Of a stretch of 64,000 nucleotides of DNA, positions 1 through 8,626 are shown one piece after another. Origin of the DNA: Pseudomonas fluorescens (GTDB lineage Bacteria; Pseudomonadota; Gammaproteobacteria; Pseudomonadales; Pseudomonadaceae); assembly GCF_002022275.1 (NCBI RefSeq), contig NZ_MSDF01000062.1, forward strand, positions 116,280-180,279, read 5' to 3'. The translations under genes and the position numbers were made by a program. Within the stretch, counting starts at the first letter, position 1. Every line of letters begins with the position of its first letter. The notes below the pieces were generated by a model. The model was not told the origin of the DNA, ran no database searches, and saw only the letters and a program-made list of their open reading frames with translations.

Positions 1-1
1 G

Positions 2-874
2 GTGGCGCCGACCTTCTGGCTCAACCCGGCCAACGGCGTGTCGTACTCGATCGTTGCGGCCACCCCGCAATACCGTCTGGACAGCCTGCCTTCGCTGGAA
101 GCCCTACCCGTCACCGGCGCCGACGGCCAGTCGCAAATCCTCGGCGGCGTAGCGAGCATTTCCCGTGTGCAGAGCCCGGCGGTGGTAACCCACTACAACA
201 TCGAACCGACCCTGGACCTGTACGCCAACGTGCAAGGCCGCGACCTCGGCGGCGTGGCGCGTGACGTGCAAAAAGTGCTGGATGACACCGCGTCCATGCG
301 CCCCAAAGGCGCGGTGATCAGCCTGCACGGGCAGATCGATGCGCTGCATGAAGCCTTCAGCGGTTTGAGCTTCGGCTTGCTCGGCGCGGTGGTGCTGATC
401 TACCTGCTGATCGTGGTCAACTTCCAGTCCTGGGCCGACCCGTTCGTGATCATCACCGCATTGCCGGCGGCGCTTGCGGGCATCGTGTGGATGCTGTTCC
501 TCAGCGGCACCTCGCTGTCGGTGCCCGCACTCACTGGCGCGATCCTGTGCATGGGCGTGGCCACCGCCAACTCGATCCTAGTGGTGAGTTTCTGCCGAGA
601 GCGTCTGGCCGAACATGGCGACGCGTTGAAGGCTGCGATGGAAGCGGGCTACACGCGCTTTCGCCCTGTGTGCATGACCGCCTTGGCGATGATCATCGGC
701 ATGCTGCCGCTGGCACTTTCCGAGGAGCAAAACTCCCCGCTCGGCCGGGCCGTCATCGGCGGTTTGATCTTCGCCACCGTCGCTACTTTGTTGTTTGTTC
801 CCGTGGTCTTCAGCCTGGTCCACGGTCGTCACCCTACTCGCGCAACTGCTGGAGAAACGCCACATGTCGTCTGA
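2..874 (+). CDS. RND (HAE1-type) efflux transporter, C-terminal part
   Basis: This is the C-terminal part (about 290 residues) of an inner-membrane RND proton/drug antiporter. The true start lies upstream of the window. Visible are the end of a periplasmic domain (residues 1-115), a membrane segment around LLGAVVLIYLLIVVNF, the typical RND segment GVATANSILVVSF near residue 185, and a last helix before a short polar tail. RND pumps work with a periplasmic adaptor and an outer-membrane channel, and both follow here with overlapping reading frames (the adaptor start overlaps this stop by 11 bp). The order RND-adaptor-channel differs from the more common adaptor-RND-channel. The substrate cannot be read from the sequence. 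Confidence 0.9.
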   Translation: MAPTFWLNPANGVSYSIVAATPQYRLDSLPSLEALPVTGADGQSQILGGVASISRVQSPAVVTHYNIEPTLDLYANVQGRDLGGVARDVQKVLDDTASMRPKGAVISLHGQIDALHEAFSGLSFGLLGAVVLIYLLIVVNFQSWADPFVIITALPAALAGIVWMLFLSGTSLSVPALTGAILCMGVATANSILVVSFCRERLAEHGDALKAAMEAGYTRFRPVCMTALAMIIGMLPLALSEEQNSPLGRAVIGGLIFATVATLLFVPVVFSLVHGRHPTRATAGETPHVV

Positions 875-2030
875 TCACAAACCCTCGCGCAAGCGTCTGA
901 TGCTCATGGGTGCCGGCGGCCTGACACTGGCCGCCCTGTTGGTCGCCAATGGCCTGCACGCCCGCACGCTGCACGAACAGTCAGTCACCGCCTGGACGGA
1001 AACCGCTGCCATCCCGCAAGTGATGGTGTTCCAGCCCAAACAAAACGCCGCCGGTGACACCCTGCGCCTGCCTGCGCACCTGGAAGCCTGGAGCAAGGCA
1101 CCGATTCACGCGCGGGTCAGCGGCTACTTGAAGGACTGGAAAGTCGACATCGGCAGCCAGGTCAAAGCCGGGCAAATCCTCGCGGAAATCGACAGCCCGG
1201 ACCTCGACCAGCAACTGGCGCAAACACACGCCCGGCTGATTCAGGAACAGGCCAACGCACGCCTGGCCGAAACCACCGCCACACGTTGGCAGAACCTGCT
1301 GGCGAGCCATTCGGTGTCGCGCCAGGAGGCGGATGAGAAAACCTCCAACGCCGCCGCTGCCAAGGCCAATGCCGAAGCGGCCGCTGCCGATTACGCGCGC
1401 CTCTCAGCCCTGGAAAGCTACAAGACCATTCGCGCGCCGTTCGCCGGCACCATCACCGCGCGCAACACCGATATCGGCCAGTTGATCAAGGCCGATACCG
1501 ACAGCGATCCGGAACTGTTCAACATTGCCGACACCCACCAGCTACGCCTCTACGTGCCGGTGCCGCAGAACTACGCAGCGGTCATCCACCCGGGCCTGGA
1601 AGCCGAGCTGACCGTGCCCGAGCACCCCGGCGAACACTTCAAGGCGCACCTGATCGGCGACTCCACCGCCATCGACCGCCGCTCCGGCACCCTGCTCGCG
1701 CAGTTCGTCGCCGACAACCCCAACGGCGAATTGCTGCCCGGCGATTATGCCGAAGCCACGCTGCCGATTCCGGCGGACACCCACGGCGTGAGCATCCCGG
1801 CCAGCGCGCTGATTTTCCGCGCCCAGGGCACCCAGGTTGCAGTGCTGGATGCGCAAAATCACGTGCACTTGCAAGACATCCACATCGGCCTCGACCTCGG
1901 CGCCCGCCTGGTGATCGATCAGGGCCTGAACCCCGCCGACCGCGTGGTCGATAACCCGCCCGACGCCCTGCGCGAAGGCGATGCCGTGCAGTTGGCCGAA
2001 GCCGGAGGTGCGCATGCGCCCAAGGCTTAA
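864..2030 (+). CDS. RND efflux periplasmic adaptor (HlyD/MFP family)
   Basis: 388-residue membrane-fusion protein linking the RND pump to the outer-membrane channel. An N-terminal hydrophobic segment (about residues 11-27) anchors or exports it. Next come a split lipoyl/barrel-sandwich domain (AHLEAWSKAPIHARVSGYL, then the second half near TIRAPFAGTITARNTD) and an alpha-helical hairpin rich in Ala/Gln. The ATG at 864 was chosen over the in-frame ATG at 795 because GGAGAA lies at 851-856 and the longer form would overlap the RND gene by about 80 bp. The gene overlaps both neighbours, so it is probably translationally coupled to them. Confidence 0.9.
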   Translation: MSSDHKPSRKRLMLMGAGGLTLAALLVANGLHARTLHEQSVTAWTETAAIPQVMVFQPKQNAAGDTLRLPAHLEAWSKAPIHARVSGYLKDWKVDIGSQVKAGQILAEIDSPDLDQQLAQTHARLIQEQANARLAETTATRWQNLLASHSVSRQEADEKTSNAAAAKANAEAAAADYARLSALESYKTIRAPFAGTITARNTDIGQLIKADTDSDPELFNIADTHQLRLYVPVPQNYAAVIHPGLEAELTVPEHPGEHFKAHLIGDSTAIDRRSGTLLAQFVADNPNGELLPGDYAEATLPIPADTHGVSIPASALIFRAQGTQVAVLDAQNHVHLQDIHIGLDLGARLVIDQGLNPADRVVDNPPDALREGDAVQLAEAGGAHAPKA

Positions 2031-3432
2031 ACCCCTGGCGGCGTTGATGCTGCTGGCGCTGCAAGGTTGTTCGATGGCGCCCACTTACAAAGTGCCGACG
2101 GTCAACCTGCCGACAGGCTATCGCGAACAGACCAGCGACGGTCCCTGGCACAGTGCGCAACCGTCCGACCAACTGGCGCCGGATTGGTGGAAGCTCTACA
2201 ACGACTCGCGCCTGAACGACCTGCAACAGCAACTGCTCAAGGCCAACCCGGACCTGGCAGCGGCGCTGGCGCATTTCGACGCGTCCCAGGCCTATGCCAG
2301 CCAACTGCACGCCGGGTTGTTCCCGCAGATCACCGCCAGTGCGCAGCCGCTGCGCCAGCGCCAATCGGACTCGCGGCCGTTGCGCGGGGATACGCAGCCC
2401 GCCGTGTACAACAGCAATACCGCGGCGTTTTCGTTGAGTTATGACCTGGACCTGTGGGGCAAAATCCGCAACCAGGTGGCGGCCGGAGACGCCCAGGCGC
2501 AGGCGTCCGGCGATGACCTGGCAGTGGCTCGTCTGAGCCTGCAACACCAGTTGGCGACCCTGTATGTGCAGCTCAACGGCCTGGATGCGCAGAGCCGCAT
2601 TCTCAACAGCTCGCTGGATGATTTCAGCCAGGCGCTGCAACTCACGCGCAGCCGTTATGAGGGCCAGATTGCTTCGGAACTGGACCTGACCCGCGCGCAA
2701 AACCAACTGGCTGAGGCCAAAGCGCAACTGGATGAAGTGCGCGGGCAACGCAACCTGACCGAGCACGCCATTGGCGAGTTGGTTGGCGTCGCGGCGAGTG
2801 ATTTCTCGCTGCCGGCGAGCCAACAGTTGATCGCGCTGCCGGGGATTCCGTCGCAGTTGCCAAGCCATCTGCTGCAACGTCGCCCAGACATTGCGGCGGC
2901 AGAACGGCGGGTGTTCGCGGCCAACGCGAATATCGGCGTAGCCAAAGCAGCGTGGTACCCGGATTTCACTCTGACCGGGTTGATTGGCGGGCAAACGCAA
3001 GGCGTTGGCAACCTGCTGTCAGCGGGCAATCGCTATTGGGCACTGGGGCCTTTAGTCAATCTGCCGATCTTCGATGGCGGCCGCTTGAGCGCCAACGAAC
3101 GCCAGGCCAAAGCCGAGTTTGAAGAAGCTTCGGCGCAGTACCGCAGCCATGTGCTCAAGGCCATCCGCGAGGTGGAAGACAACCTGGCGCAACTGCGCGA
3201 CTTGCAGCAGGAAGCCCAGGATGAGCAAGCGGCGGCGGATGCGGCGGAACATACGCAGTCGCTGGCGATGAACAGTTATCAGGCGGGGGCTGTGAGTTAC
3301 CTGGATGTGGTCACCGCGCAGACGGCGGCGTTGCAGGCGCAGAGGACGTTGCAAGCGGTGCAGACGCGGCAGTTGCAGGCGAGTGTGGGGTTGGTGACTG
3401 CGTTGGGGGGTGGTTGGCAACCTGGGGCCTGA
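2014..3432 (+). CDS. Outer-membrane efflux lipoprotein (OprM/NodT family)
   Basis: 472-residue TolC-like channel of the RND system. The N-terminus is a lipoprotein signal ending in the lipobox LQGC, so Cys19 would be the lipidated residue after cleavage. Two repeated OEP domains follow: SQLPSHLLQRRPDIAAAERR is the characteristic start of the second half, and it ends with the usual VVTAQTAALQAQ helix. The ATG at 2014 was chosen because GGAGG lies at 2004-2008 and the lipoprotein signal starts there. It overlaps the adaptor gene by 17 bp and ends the operon, just before a REP pair. Confidence 0.9.
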   Translation: MRPRLKPLAALMLLALQGCSMAPTYKVPTVNLPTGYREQTSDGPWHSAQPSDQLAPDWWKLYNDSRLNDLQQQLLKANPDLAAALAHFDASQAYASQLHAGLFPQITASAQPLRQRQSDSRPLRGDTQPAVYNSNTAAFSLSYDLDLWGKIRNQVAAGDAQAQASGDDLAVARLSLQHQLATLYVQLNGLDAQSRILNSSLDDFSQALQLTRSRYEGQIASELDLTRAQNQLAEAKAQLDEVRGQRNLTEHAIGELVGVAASDFSLPASQQLIALPGIPSQLPSHLLQRRPDIAAAERRVFAANANIGVAKAAWYPDFTLTGLIGGQTQGVGNLLSAGNRYWALGPLVNLPIFDGGRLSANERQAKAEFEEASAQYRSHVLKAIREVEDNLAQLRDLQQEAQDEQAAADAAEHTQSLAMNSYQAGAVSYLDVVTAQTAALQAQRTLQAVQTRQLQASVGLVTALGGGWQPGA

Positions 3433-3441
3433 CCTGACGCT

Positions 3442-3514
3442 ATCGCAGGCAAGCCAGCTCCCACATTTGAAAGGTGTGAACCCGATTAAATGTGGGAGCT
3501 GGCTTGCCCGCGAT
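3442..3514. repeat. REP pair, outward-facing
   Basis: Two inverted copies of the roughly 24-nt REP arm. The left copy reads ATCGCAGGCAAGCC...CCCACA and the right copy TGTGGGAGC...CGCGAT, about 25 nt apart. The orientation is opposite to a canonical REPIN hairpin. It lies between the convergent efflux operon and the hydrolase gene, so it can act as a bidirectional transcript end. Confidence 0.85.
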
Positions 3515-3523
3515 GAGGCCCCA

Positions 3524-4807
3524 TCAGGCAGCTAATTTCCCACTGGCAATCGCCACCGAAGCTGCCACCATTGCCCGCAATAACACCGCACACCCGGCCG
3601 CCAGATCATCCGGCGCGGCATTTTCGATTTCGTTATGGCTGATGCCACCTTCACACGGCACAAAGATCATCCCCGCCGGGCCCAGCTCGGCGACGAAGAT
3701 TGCGTCGTGCCCTGCCCCGCTCACAATGTCCATGTTCGACAAGCCCAACCCGTTCGCCGCATCGCGCACGGCGTCGACGCAGCCTTTGTCGAAGTACAGC
3801 GGCGGGAAATCCGCGGTGGGCTCCATCTCGAAACTCAAGCCATGTTTGGCACAGGTGTCGTCGATCACCTGGCGCACCTGGGCAATCATCGAATCTAGCC
3901 GGGCCGGTTCCAGATGACGGAAATCCAGGGTCATGCGCACTTCACCCGGAATGACGTTGCGTGAACCCGGATAGGCCTGCAAGCAGCCCACGGTGCCGCA
4001 CGCATGAGGCTGATGACCGAGCGCCGCAGCATTTACGGCAGCAACGACCGCCGCTGCACCGACCAAGGCATCTTTACGCAGGTGCATCGGCGTCGGCCCC
4101 GCATGGGCTTCAACACCGCGCAGTTTCAGGTCGAACCACTTTTGCCCCAGCGCGCCCAAGACCACGCCGATGGTTTTTTTCTCGTCCTCAAGAATCGGAC
4201 CTTGTTCGATGTGCGCTTCGAAGTAGGCGCCCACTTTATGGCCGCTCTCCGCGCGCGTCCCCGCGTAGCCAATGGCATTCAACGCATCGCCCACCGAGAC
4301 GCCATCGGCATCCACCTTGGCCAGTGTTTCCGCCAGGGTAAATTTTTCGGCAAATACCCCAGAACCCATCATGCACGGCGGAAAACGCGAGCCCTCTTCG
4401 TTGGTCCACACCACCACTTCCAGCGGTGCTTCGGTTTCGACCTTCAGGTCGTTCAGGGTGCGCAACACTTCCACACCCGCCAGCACACCGAAGCAGCCGT
4501 CGAATTTGCCGCCAGTGGGCTGGGTGTCGATATGGCTACCGGTCATCACCGGTGGCAGGTCTGGATTACGCCCGGGACGGCGGGCGAAGATATTACCGAT
4601 GCCGTCGACGGTGACGGTGCAACCGGCCTCCTCGCACCACTTCACAAACAGGTCACGGGCTTTGCGGTCGAGGTCGGTGAGGGCCAGGCGACACACCCCG
4701 CCCTTGGGCGTGGCGCCTAGTTTGGCCAGGTCCATGAGGGACTGCCACAGGCGGTCGCGGTTAATGTGCTGATGGGTGGATTGCAGAACGTCAAGGGCAG
4801 CGTTCAT
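3524..4807 (-). CDS. Zn-dependent N-carbamoyl-amidohydrolase (beta-ureidopropionase type)
   Basis: 427-residue M20-related Zn hydrolase of the allantoate amidohydrolase/hydantoinase-carbamoylase family. In this setting it most likely hydrolyses N-carbamoyl-beta-alanine (or the methyl analogue from thymine) to the beta-amino acid, CO2 and ammonia, the last step of reductive pyrimidine breakdown. Metal-binding motifs are intact: GSHIDTQ, NEEGSRF, AHIEQG and SGAGHDA. The dimerisation-domain motif GVEAHAGPTPM is also present. The start has a good ribosome site (AGGAGAT) just upstream. It lies on the strand opposite hydA-preT-preA, followed on the same strand upstream by the transporter. A close paralogue is at 52102-53370. 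The role comes from context; the exact carbamoyl substrate is inferred. Confidence 0.85.
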   Translation of the reverse strand: MNAALDVLQSTHQHINRDRLWQSLMDLAKLGATPKGGVCRLALTDLDRKARDLFVKWCEEAGCTVTVDGIGNIFARRPGRNPDLPPVMTGSHIDTQPTGGKFDGCFGVLAGVEVLRTLNDLKVETEAPLEVVVWTNEEGSRFPPCMMGSGVFAEKFTLAETLAKVDADGVSVGDALNAIGYAGTRAESGHKVGAYFEAHIEQGPILEDEKKTIGVVLGALGQKWFDLKLRGVEAHAGPTPMHLRKDALVGAAAVVAAVNAAALGHQPHACGTVGCLQAYPGSRNVIPGEVRMTLDFRHLEPARLDSMIAQVRQVIDDTCAKHGLSFEMEPTADFPPLYFDKGCVDAVRDAANGLGLSNMDIVSGAGHDAIFVAELGPAGMIFVPCEGGISHNEIENAAPDDLAAGCAVLLRAMVAASVAIASGKLAA

Positions 4808-4862
4808 GGGGATCTCCTCAGGCTGGATTTCTTATAGTTAAACTGGCGCAACTCGGTCCAAA

Positions 4863-4952
4863 TGTGGGAGCGGGCTTGCTCGCGAAGGCTGTGTGTCAGT
4901 CACCGAAACTGGTGCCTGCAAGACCGCATTCGCGAGCAAGCCCGCTCCCACA
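4863..4952. repeat. REPIN, GC-variant arm (R1-like)
   Basis: Canonical inward-facing REPIN with the variant arm TGTGGGAGCGGGCTTGCTCG and its complement at the right end. The loop is about 45 nt. It sits between the transporter stop and the hydrolase start within a same-strand pair, so it may separate their messages. Arms of this type are a distinct subfamily from the TGGGAGCTGG copies elsewhere in the window. Confidence 0.9.
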
Positions 4953-4965
4953 GTTGACTTGCATT

Positions 4966-6447
4966 TCAACTTTTCACCGCGACGGGCTTGGCTGCACGCT
5001 TGGCATTCAGCCCGTAATACAACACCCCACCCAACGCCGAGCCGGTAAACCAGCCATAGCTGTAGAACCAGCTGAACGCATCACTACCCAGCGACAGCAG
5101 CGTCAACACCACCGGCACGCCAAAGGCAATAAACCCGCTCCAGTTCCACGCCGGGTACACGTCATCGCGATACAAACCAGCCAGGTCAAGTTGCTGTTTG
5201 CGGGTGATGAAATAGTCCACCACCATGATCCCGGCAATCGGCCCCAACAGGCTTGAGTAGCCCAGCAGCCAGTTGGAATAAACGGTTTCCAGGCTCACGT
5301 CCGAGACGATCAGCCCAAGCTTTTTCAGCAGTTCATGGCCCATCAACACCAACCCCACCAGCCCGGTGAGGATCACTGCCGTGGTGCGGTTGATCAGCTT
5401 GGGGGCGATGTTCTGAAAGTCATTGGTCGGCGACACAATGTTCGCCGCTGTGTTGGTGGACAAGGTCGCGATGATGATCAGCGCCATGGCGATGGCCACC
5501 CACACCGGGCTCTGGATATGCCCGATCAGGGTCACCGGGTCGGACACGCTGACGCCCACCAGTTTCACCGACGCGGCGGTCATGATCACGCCGAGCGCGG
5601 CGAACAGGAACATGGTCAGCGGCAGCCCGAAAATCTGCCCGAGAATCTGGTCTTTCTGGCTTTTGGCGTAGCGGCTGAAGTCCGGAATATTCAGCGACAA
5701 GGTGGCCCAGAAGCCCACCATCGCGGTCAGCCCGGCCATGAAGTAACCGGTCAGGCTCGCACCTTCAGGGCGTTTGGGCGGGATCGCCATCAACTCGCTG
5801 ATCGACACATTGGGCATCGCCCACACCAGCAGGCCAATCCCGACGGCTACCAGCAACGGTGCGGACAGGGTTTCCAGGCGCTTGATCGACTCGGCGCCGC
5901 GCAGCACCACCCACAAATTCAGGCACCAGAAAATCATGAAGCCGATCACTTCACCGGTGCCGCCGAGGGACTTCCAGCCGTCGAAAATCGAGCCGAGGAA
6001 CAGGTGAATCGCCAGCCCTCCAAACATCGTCTGGATCCCGAACCAGCCGCACGCCACCAGCGCCCGAATGAGGCACGGCACGTTGGAACCGAGGATGCCG
6101 AACGACGAGCGCAGCAACACCGGAAACGGTATGCCGTACTTGGTGCCGGGGAAGGCGTTAAGGGTCAGTGGAATCAGCACCACGATGTTCGCCAGCAGGA
6201 TCGCCATCAGCGCCTCGCCCACCGACAGCCCGAAGTACGCGGTGAGCACGCCGCCCAGGGTGTAGGTGGGCACGCAGATCGACATGCCGATCCACAGCGC
6301 GGTGATGTGCCATTTGTTCCAGGTTCGTTCGTGCACCTTGGTCGGTGCCATGTCGTGGTTGTAGCGAGGGCTGTCGAGGACGTCGGGGCCGGCGTCGAGT
6401 TCGTACAGGCCGTTGCGCTCAATGACTTGCGATCTGTTCTGTTGCAT
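4966..6447 (-). CDS. NCS1-family nucleobase/hydantoin:cation symporter
   Basis: 493-residue inner-membrane permease of the nucleobase:cation symporter-1 family (relatives carry uracil, allantoin or hydantoins). The N-terminal cytoplasmic part ending in TWNKWHITALWIGMSICVPTY is typical, and roughly twelve hydrophobic segments follow. It ends in a short basic tail. It lies beside the pyrimidine degradation enzymes, so a pyrimidine base or dihydropyrimidine is the likely substrate. It is divergent from hydA, with a 591-bp gap between them. The family is secure; the substrate is inferred from context. Confidence 0.88.
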   Translation of the reverse strand: MQQNRSQVIERNGLYELDAGPDVLDSPRYNHDMAPTKVHERTWNKWHITALWIGMSICVPTYTLGGVLTAYFGLSVGEALMAILLANIVVLIPLTLNAFPGTKYGIPFPVLLRSSFGILGSNVPCLIRALVACGWFGIQTMFGGLAIHLFLGSIFDGWKSLGGTGEVIGFMIFWCLNLWVVLRGAESIKRLETLSAPLLVAVGIGLLVWAMPNVSISELMAIPPKRPEGASLTGYFMAGLTAMVGFWATLSLNIPDFSRYAKSQKDQILGQIFGLPLTMFLFAALGVIMTAASVKLVGVSVSDPVTLIGHIQSPVWVAIAMALIIIATLSTNTAANIVSPTNDFQNIAPKLINRTTAVILTGLVGLVLMGHELLKKLGLIVSDVSLETVYSNWLLGYSSLLGPIAGIMVVDYFITRKQQLDLAGLYRDDVYPAWNWSGFIAFGVPVVLTLLSLGSDAFSWFYSYGWFTGSALGGVLYYGLNAKRAAKPVAVKS

Positions 6448-7038
6448 GGCCGCTCCACGGTTTTTTCGAATTATTTTTGCTCATCCAACGCGTTGCGCTG
6501 AATGGCCGGAGTACCTCGTAAACAACATGACATCACGGGCCCGGCCAGCCGCCACTGCACTCAATAACCGTGCCGACAACCTGACCCGAACCCATACCGC
6601 ATAACTAACTTGCTGATGTTAATCAGCTTTCCCATTAAGCCTGCGGTACTTCTCACACGGCTCAGGCTAAACCTTGTGGAAGTTGCCCGAACTGTCAGGA
6701 CTCAATCTGGTGCAACACAATTATTTTTATTTCCTGCCCCCGTCAAGAGGCACGTCTCAAGCGTCTGATTTGCAATAAGAAATGTTGCTCATCTTGAGAA
6801 CCTGTCAAGTGCGTCAAAATGGTGAGCGACCGCTACATTTTGGTGATTATTAATTTTTATCTTTATTTATCAGTAATTTAAACACGATATAAGCTTATAA
6901 AAAATCTTCTTGCTCAATCCAAAAACTCGGGCTAGTTTCTATTCCTGTCACCGATGACAGGTTTTAACCCATCACCGGTTAGCAGCATTACAACACTTAG
7001 AACTGGCACAAGCCGGTCAAGCCTGTGAGGAACTCGAC
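6448..7038. promoter_or_regulatory. Divergent intergenic region between transporter and hydA
   Basis: 591 bp without a convincing gene. Composition shifts to AT-rich between about 6720 and 6910. Visible elements are an inverted repeat CTGTCA-CCGA-TGACAG at 6945-6960 and a purine-rich ribosome site GAGGAA just before the hydA ATG. It must hold the promoters of both divergent genes. I could not identify a clear -35/-10 pair or a sigma-54 site. The palindrome is a candidate operator, possibly for the RutR-like regulator encoded at 11378-12019. Confidence 0.5.
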
Positions 7039-8478
7039 ATGTCGCTGTTGATCCGTGGCGCCACCGTAATTACCCATGATGAAAGTTACCGCGCCGACGT
7101 TTTATGCGCAGGCGGTCTAATTCGCGCTATTGGCACGGATCTGGATGTTCCCGCCGGCACAGAAGTACTCGATGGCAGCGGCCAATACTTGATGCCCGGC
7201 GGCATCGACCCTCATACCCACATGCAACTGCCCTTCATGGGCACCGTGGCCAGCGAAGACTTTTTCAGCGGCACGGCAGCAGGTCTGGCGGGGGGCACCA
7301 CGTCGATCATCGACTTCGTGATTCCCAACCCGCAACAATCCTTGATGGAAGCCTTTCACCAGTGGCGCGGCTGGGCGGAAAAATCCGCATCCGACTACGG
7401 TTTTCACGTGGCGATCACCTGGTGGAGCGAGCAGGTGCGTGAGGAAATGGCCGAGCTGGTCAGCCATCACGGCATCAACAGCTTCAAGCATTTCATGGCC
7501 TACAAGAACGCAATCATGGCCGCCGACGACACGTTGGTTGCCAGTTTCGAACGCTGCCTGGAACTGGGCGCGGTGCCCACGGTGCACGCGGAGAACGGCG
7601 AGCTGGTGTATCACCTGCAACGCAAGCTGATGGCCCAAGGCATCACCGGGCCGGAAGCGCACCCACTGTCGCGGCCGTCCCAAGTGGAAGGCGAAGCCGC
7701 CAGCCGCGCGATTCGGATCGCCGAGACCATTGGCACGCCGCTGTACCTGGTCCACGTTTCGACCAAGGAAGCCCTCGACGAAATCACCTATGCTCGGGCC
7801 AAAGGCCAACCGGTGTACGGCGAAGTGCTTGCCGGCCACCTGCTGCTGGATGACAGCGTGTACCGACACCCCGACTGGCAGACCGCCGCCGGCTACGTGA
7901 TGAGCCCACCGTTTCGCCCGCGCGGGCATCAAGAGGCGCTGTGGCACGGCCTGCAATCGGGCAACCTGCACACCACCGCCACCGACCATTGCTGCTTCTG
8001 CGCCGAGCAAAAAGCGGCCGGGCGTGACGACTTCAGCAAGATCCCCAACGGCACCGCCGGGATCGAAGACCGCATGGCGCTGCTGTGGGATGAGGGCGTC
8101 AACACCGGGCGCCTGTCGATGCAGGAATTCGTCGCGCTGACCTCCACCAACACCGCAAAAATCTTCAACCTTTACCCACGCAAAGGCGCGATTCGTGTGG
8201 GTGCGGATGCCGACCTGGTGCTGTGGGACCCCGAGGGTACGCGAACCATTTCCGCCAAGACCCACCATCAGAAAGTCGACTTCAACATCTTCGAAGGCAA
8301 GACCGTGCGCGGTGTGCCGAGCCACACCATCAGCCAGGGCAAGCTGGTCTGGGCCGATGGCGACCTGCGCGCCGAACGCGGTGCAGGGCGGTATGTGGAG
8401 CGGCCGGCGTATCCGGCGGTGTTCGAACAGTTGGGCAAGCGGGCGGAGCATTCCAGGCCCACGGCTGTGAAACGCTGA
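7039..8478 (+). CDS. hydA: Dihydropyrimidinase
   Basis: 479-residue cyclic amidohydrolase that opens 5,6-dihydrouracil or dihydrothymine to N-carbamoyl-beta-amino acids. Conserved features are the metal-binding DPHTH motif (residues about 57-61), the SFKHFMAYK segment holding the lysine that is carbamylated to bridge the two Zn ions, VHAENG, LYLVHVST, and TDHCCF with the catalytic Asp. KIPNGTAGIEDRM is the substrate-binding loop typical of true dihydropyrimidinases. Length matches the family. It is followed by preT and preA on the same strand, with a REP pair between hydA and preT. Confidence 0.95.
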   Translation: MSLLIRGATVITHDESYRADVLCAGGLIRAIGTDLDVPAGTEVLDGSGQYLMPGGIDPHTHMQLPFMGTVASEDFFSGTAAGLAGGTTSIIDFVIPNPQQSLMEAFHQWRGWAEKSASDYGFHVAITWWSEQVREEMAELVSHHGINSFKHFMAYKNAIMAADDTLVASFERCLELGAVPTVHAENGELVYHLQRKLMAQGITGPEAHPLSRPSQVEGEAASRAIRIAETIGTPLYLVHVSTKEALDEITYARAKGQPVYGEVLAGHLLLDDSVYRHPDWQTAAGYVMSPPFRPRGHQEALWHGLQSGNLHTTATDHCCFCAEQKAAGRDDFSKIPNGTAGIEDRMALLWDEGVNTGRLSMQEFVALTSTNTAKIFNLYPRKGAIRVGADADLVLWDPEGTRTISAKTHHQKVDFNIFEGKTVRGVPSHTISQGKLVWADGDLRAERGAGRYVERPAYPAVFEQLGKRAEHSRPTAVKR

Positions 8479-8485
8479 TACCGCC

Positions 8486-8559
8486 ATCGCGGGCAAGCCC
8501 GGCTCCCACACTTGATCGGATACACACAGCTCAACTGTGGGAGCTGGCTTGCCTGCGAT
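8486..8559. repeat. REP pair, outward-facing, between hydA and preT
   Basis: ATCGCGGGCAAGCCCGGCTCCCACA on the left and TGTGGGAGCTGGCTTGCCTGCGAT on the right. It lies 7 bp after the hydA stop and 67 bp before the preT start. Its right arm is open in frame with preT, but this is not taken as coding because a better GTG start lies downstream. Confidence 0.85.
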
Positions 8560-8626
8560 GAGGCCAGCACAGGCAACAAAAAATGCCCAGTTAGAGGCAA
8601 CCCAAAAAAACCGTGAGGCCAACACC

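Noticed and set aside
5335..6501. Long open frame opposite the NCS1 transporter gene
   Set aside because: Shadow frame of a high-GC gene; His/Gln/Arg-rich composition and no family resemblance.
7000..7016. Possible sigma-54 promoter (TGGCAC) before hydA
   Set aside because: TGGCAC is present but no TGC at the required -12 spacing.
8537..8626. N-terminal extension of preT (MGAGLPAMRP...)
   Set aside because: It is only the translation of a REP arm; GTG 8627 has a suitable GAGG and gives the family-like N-terminus.
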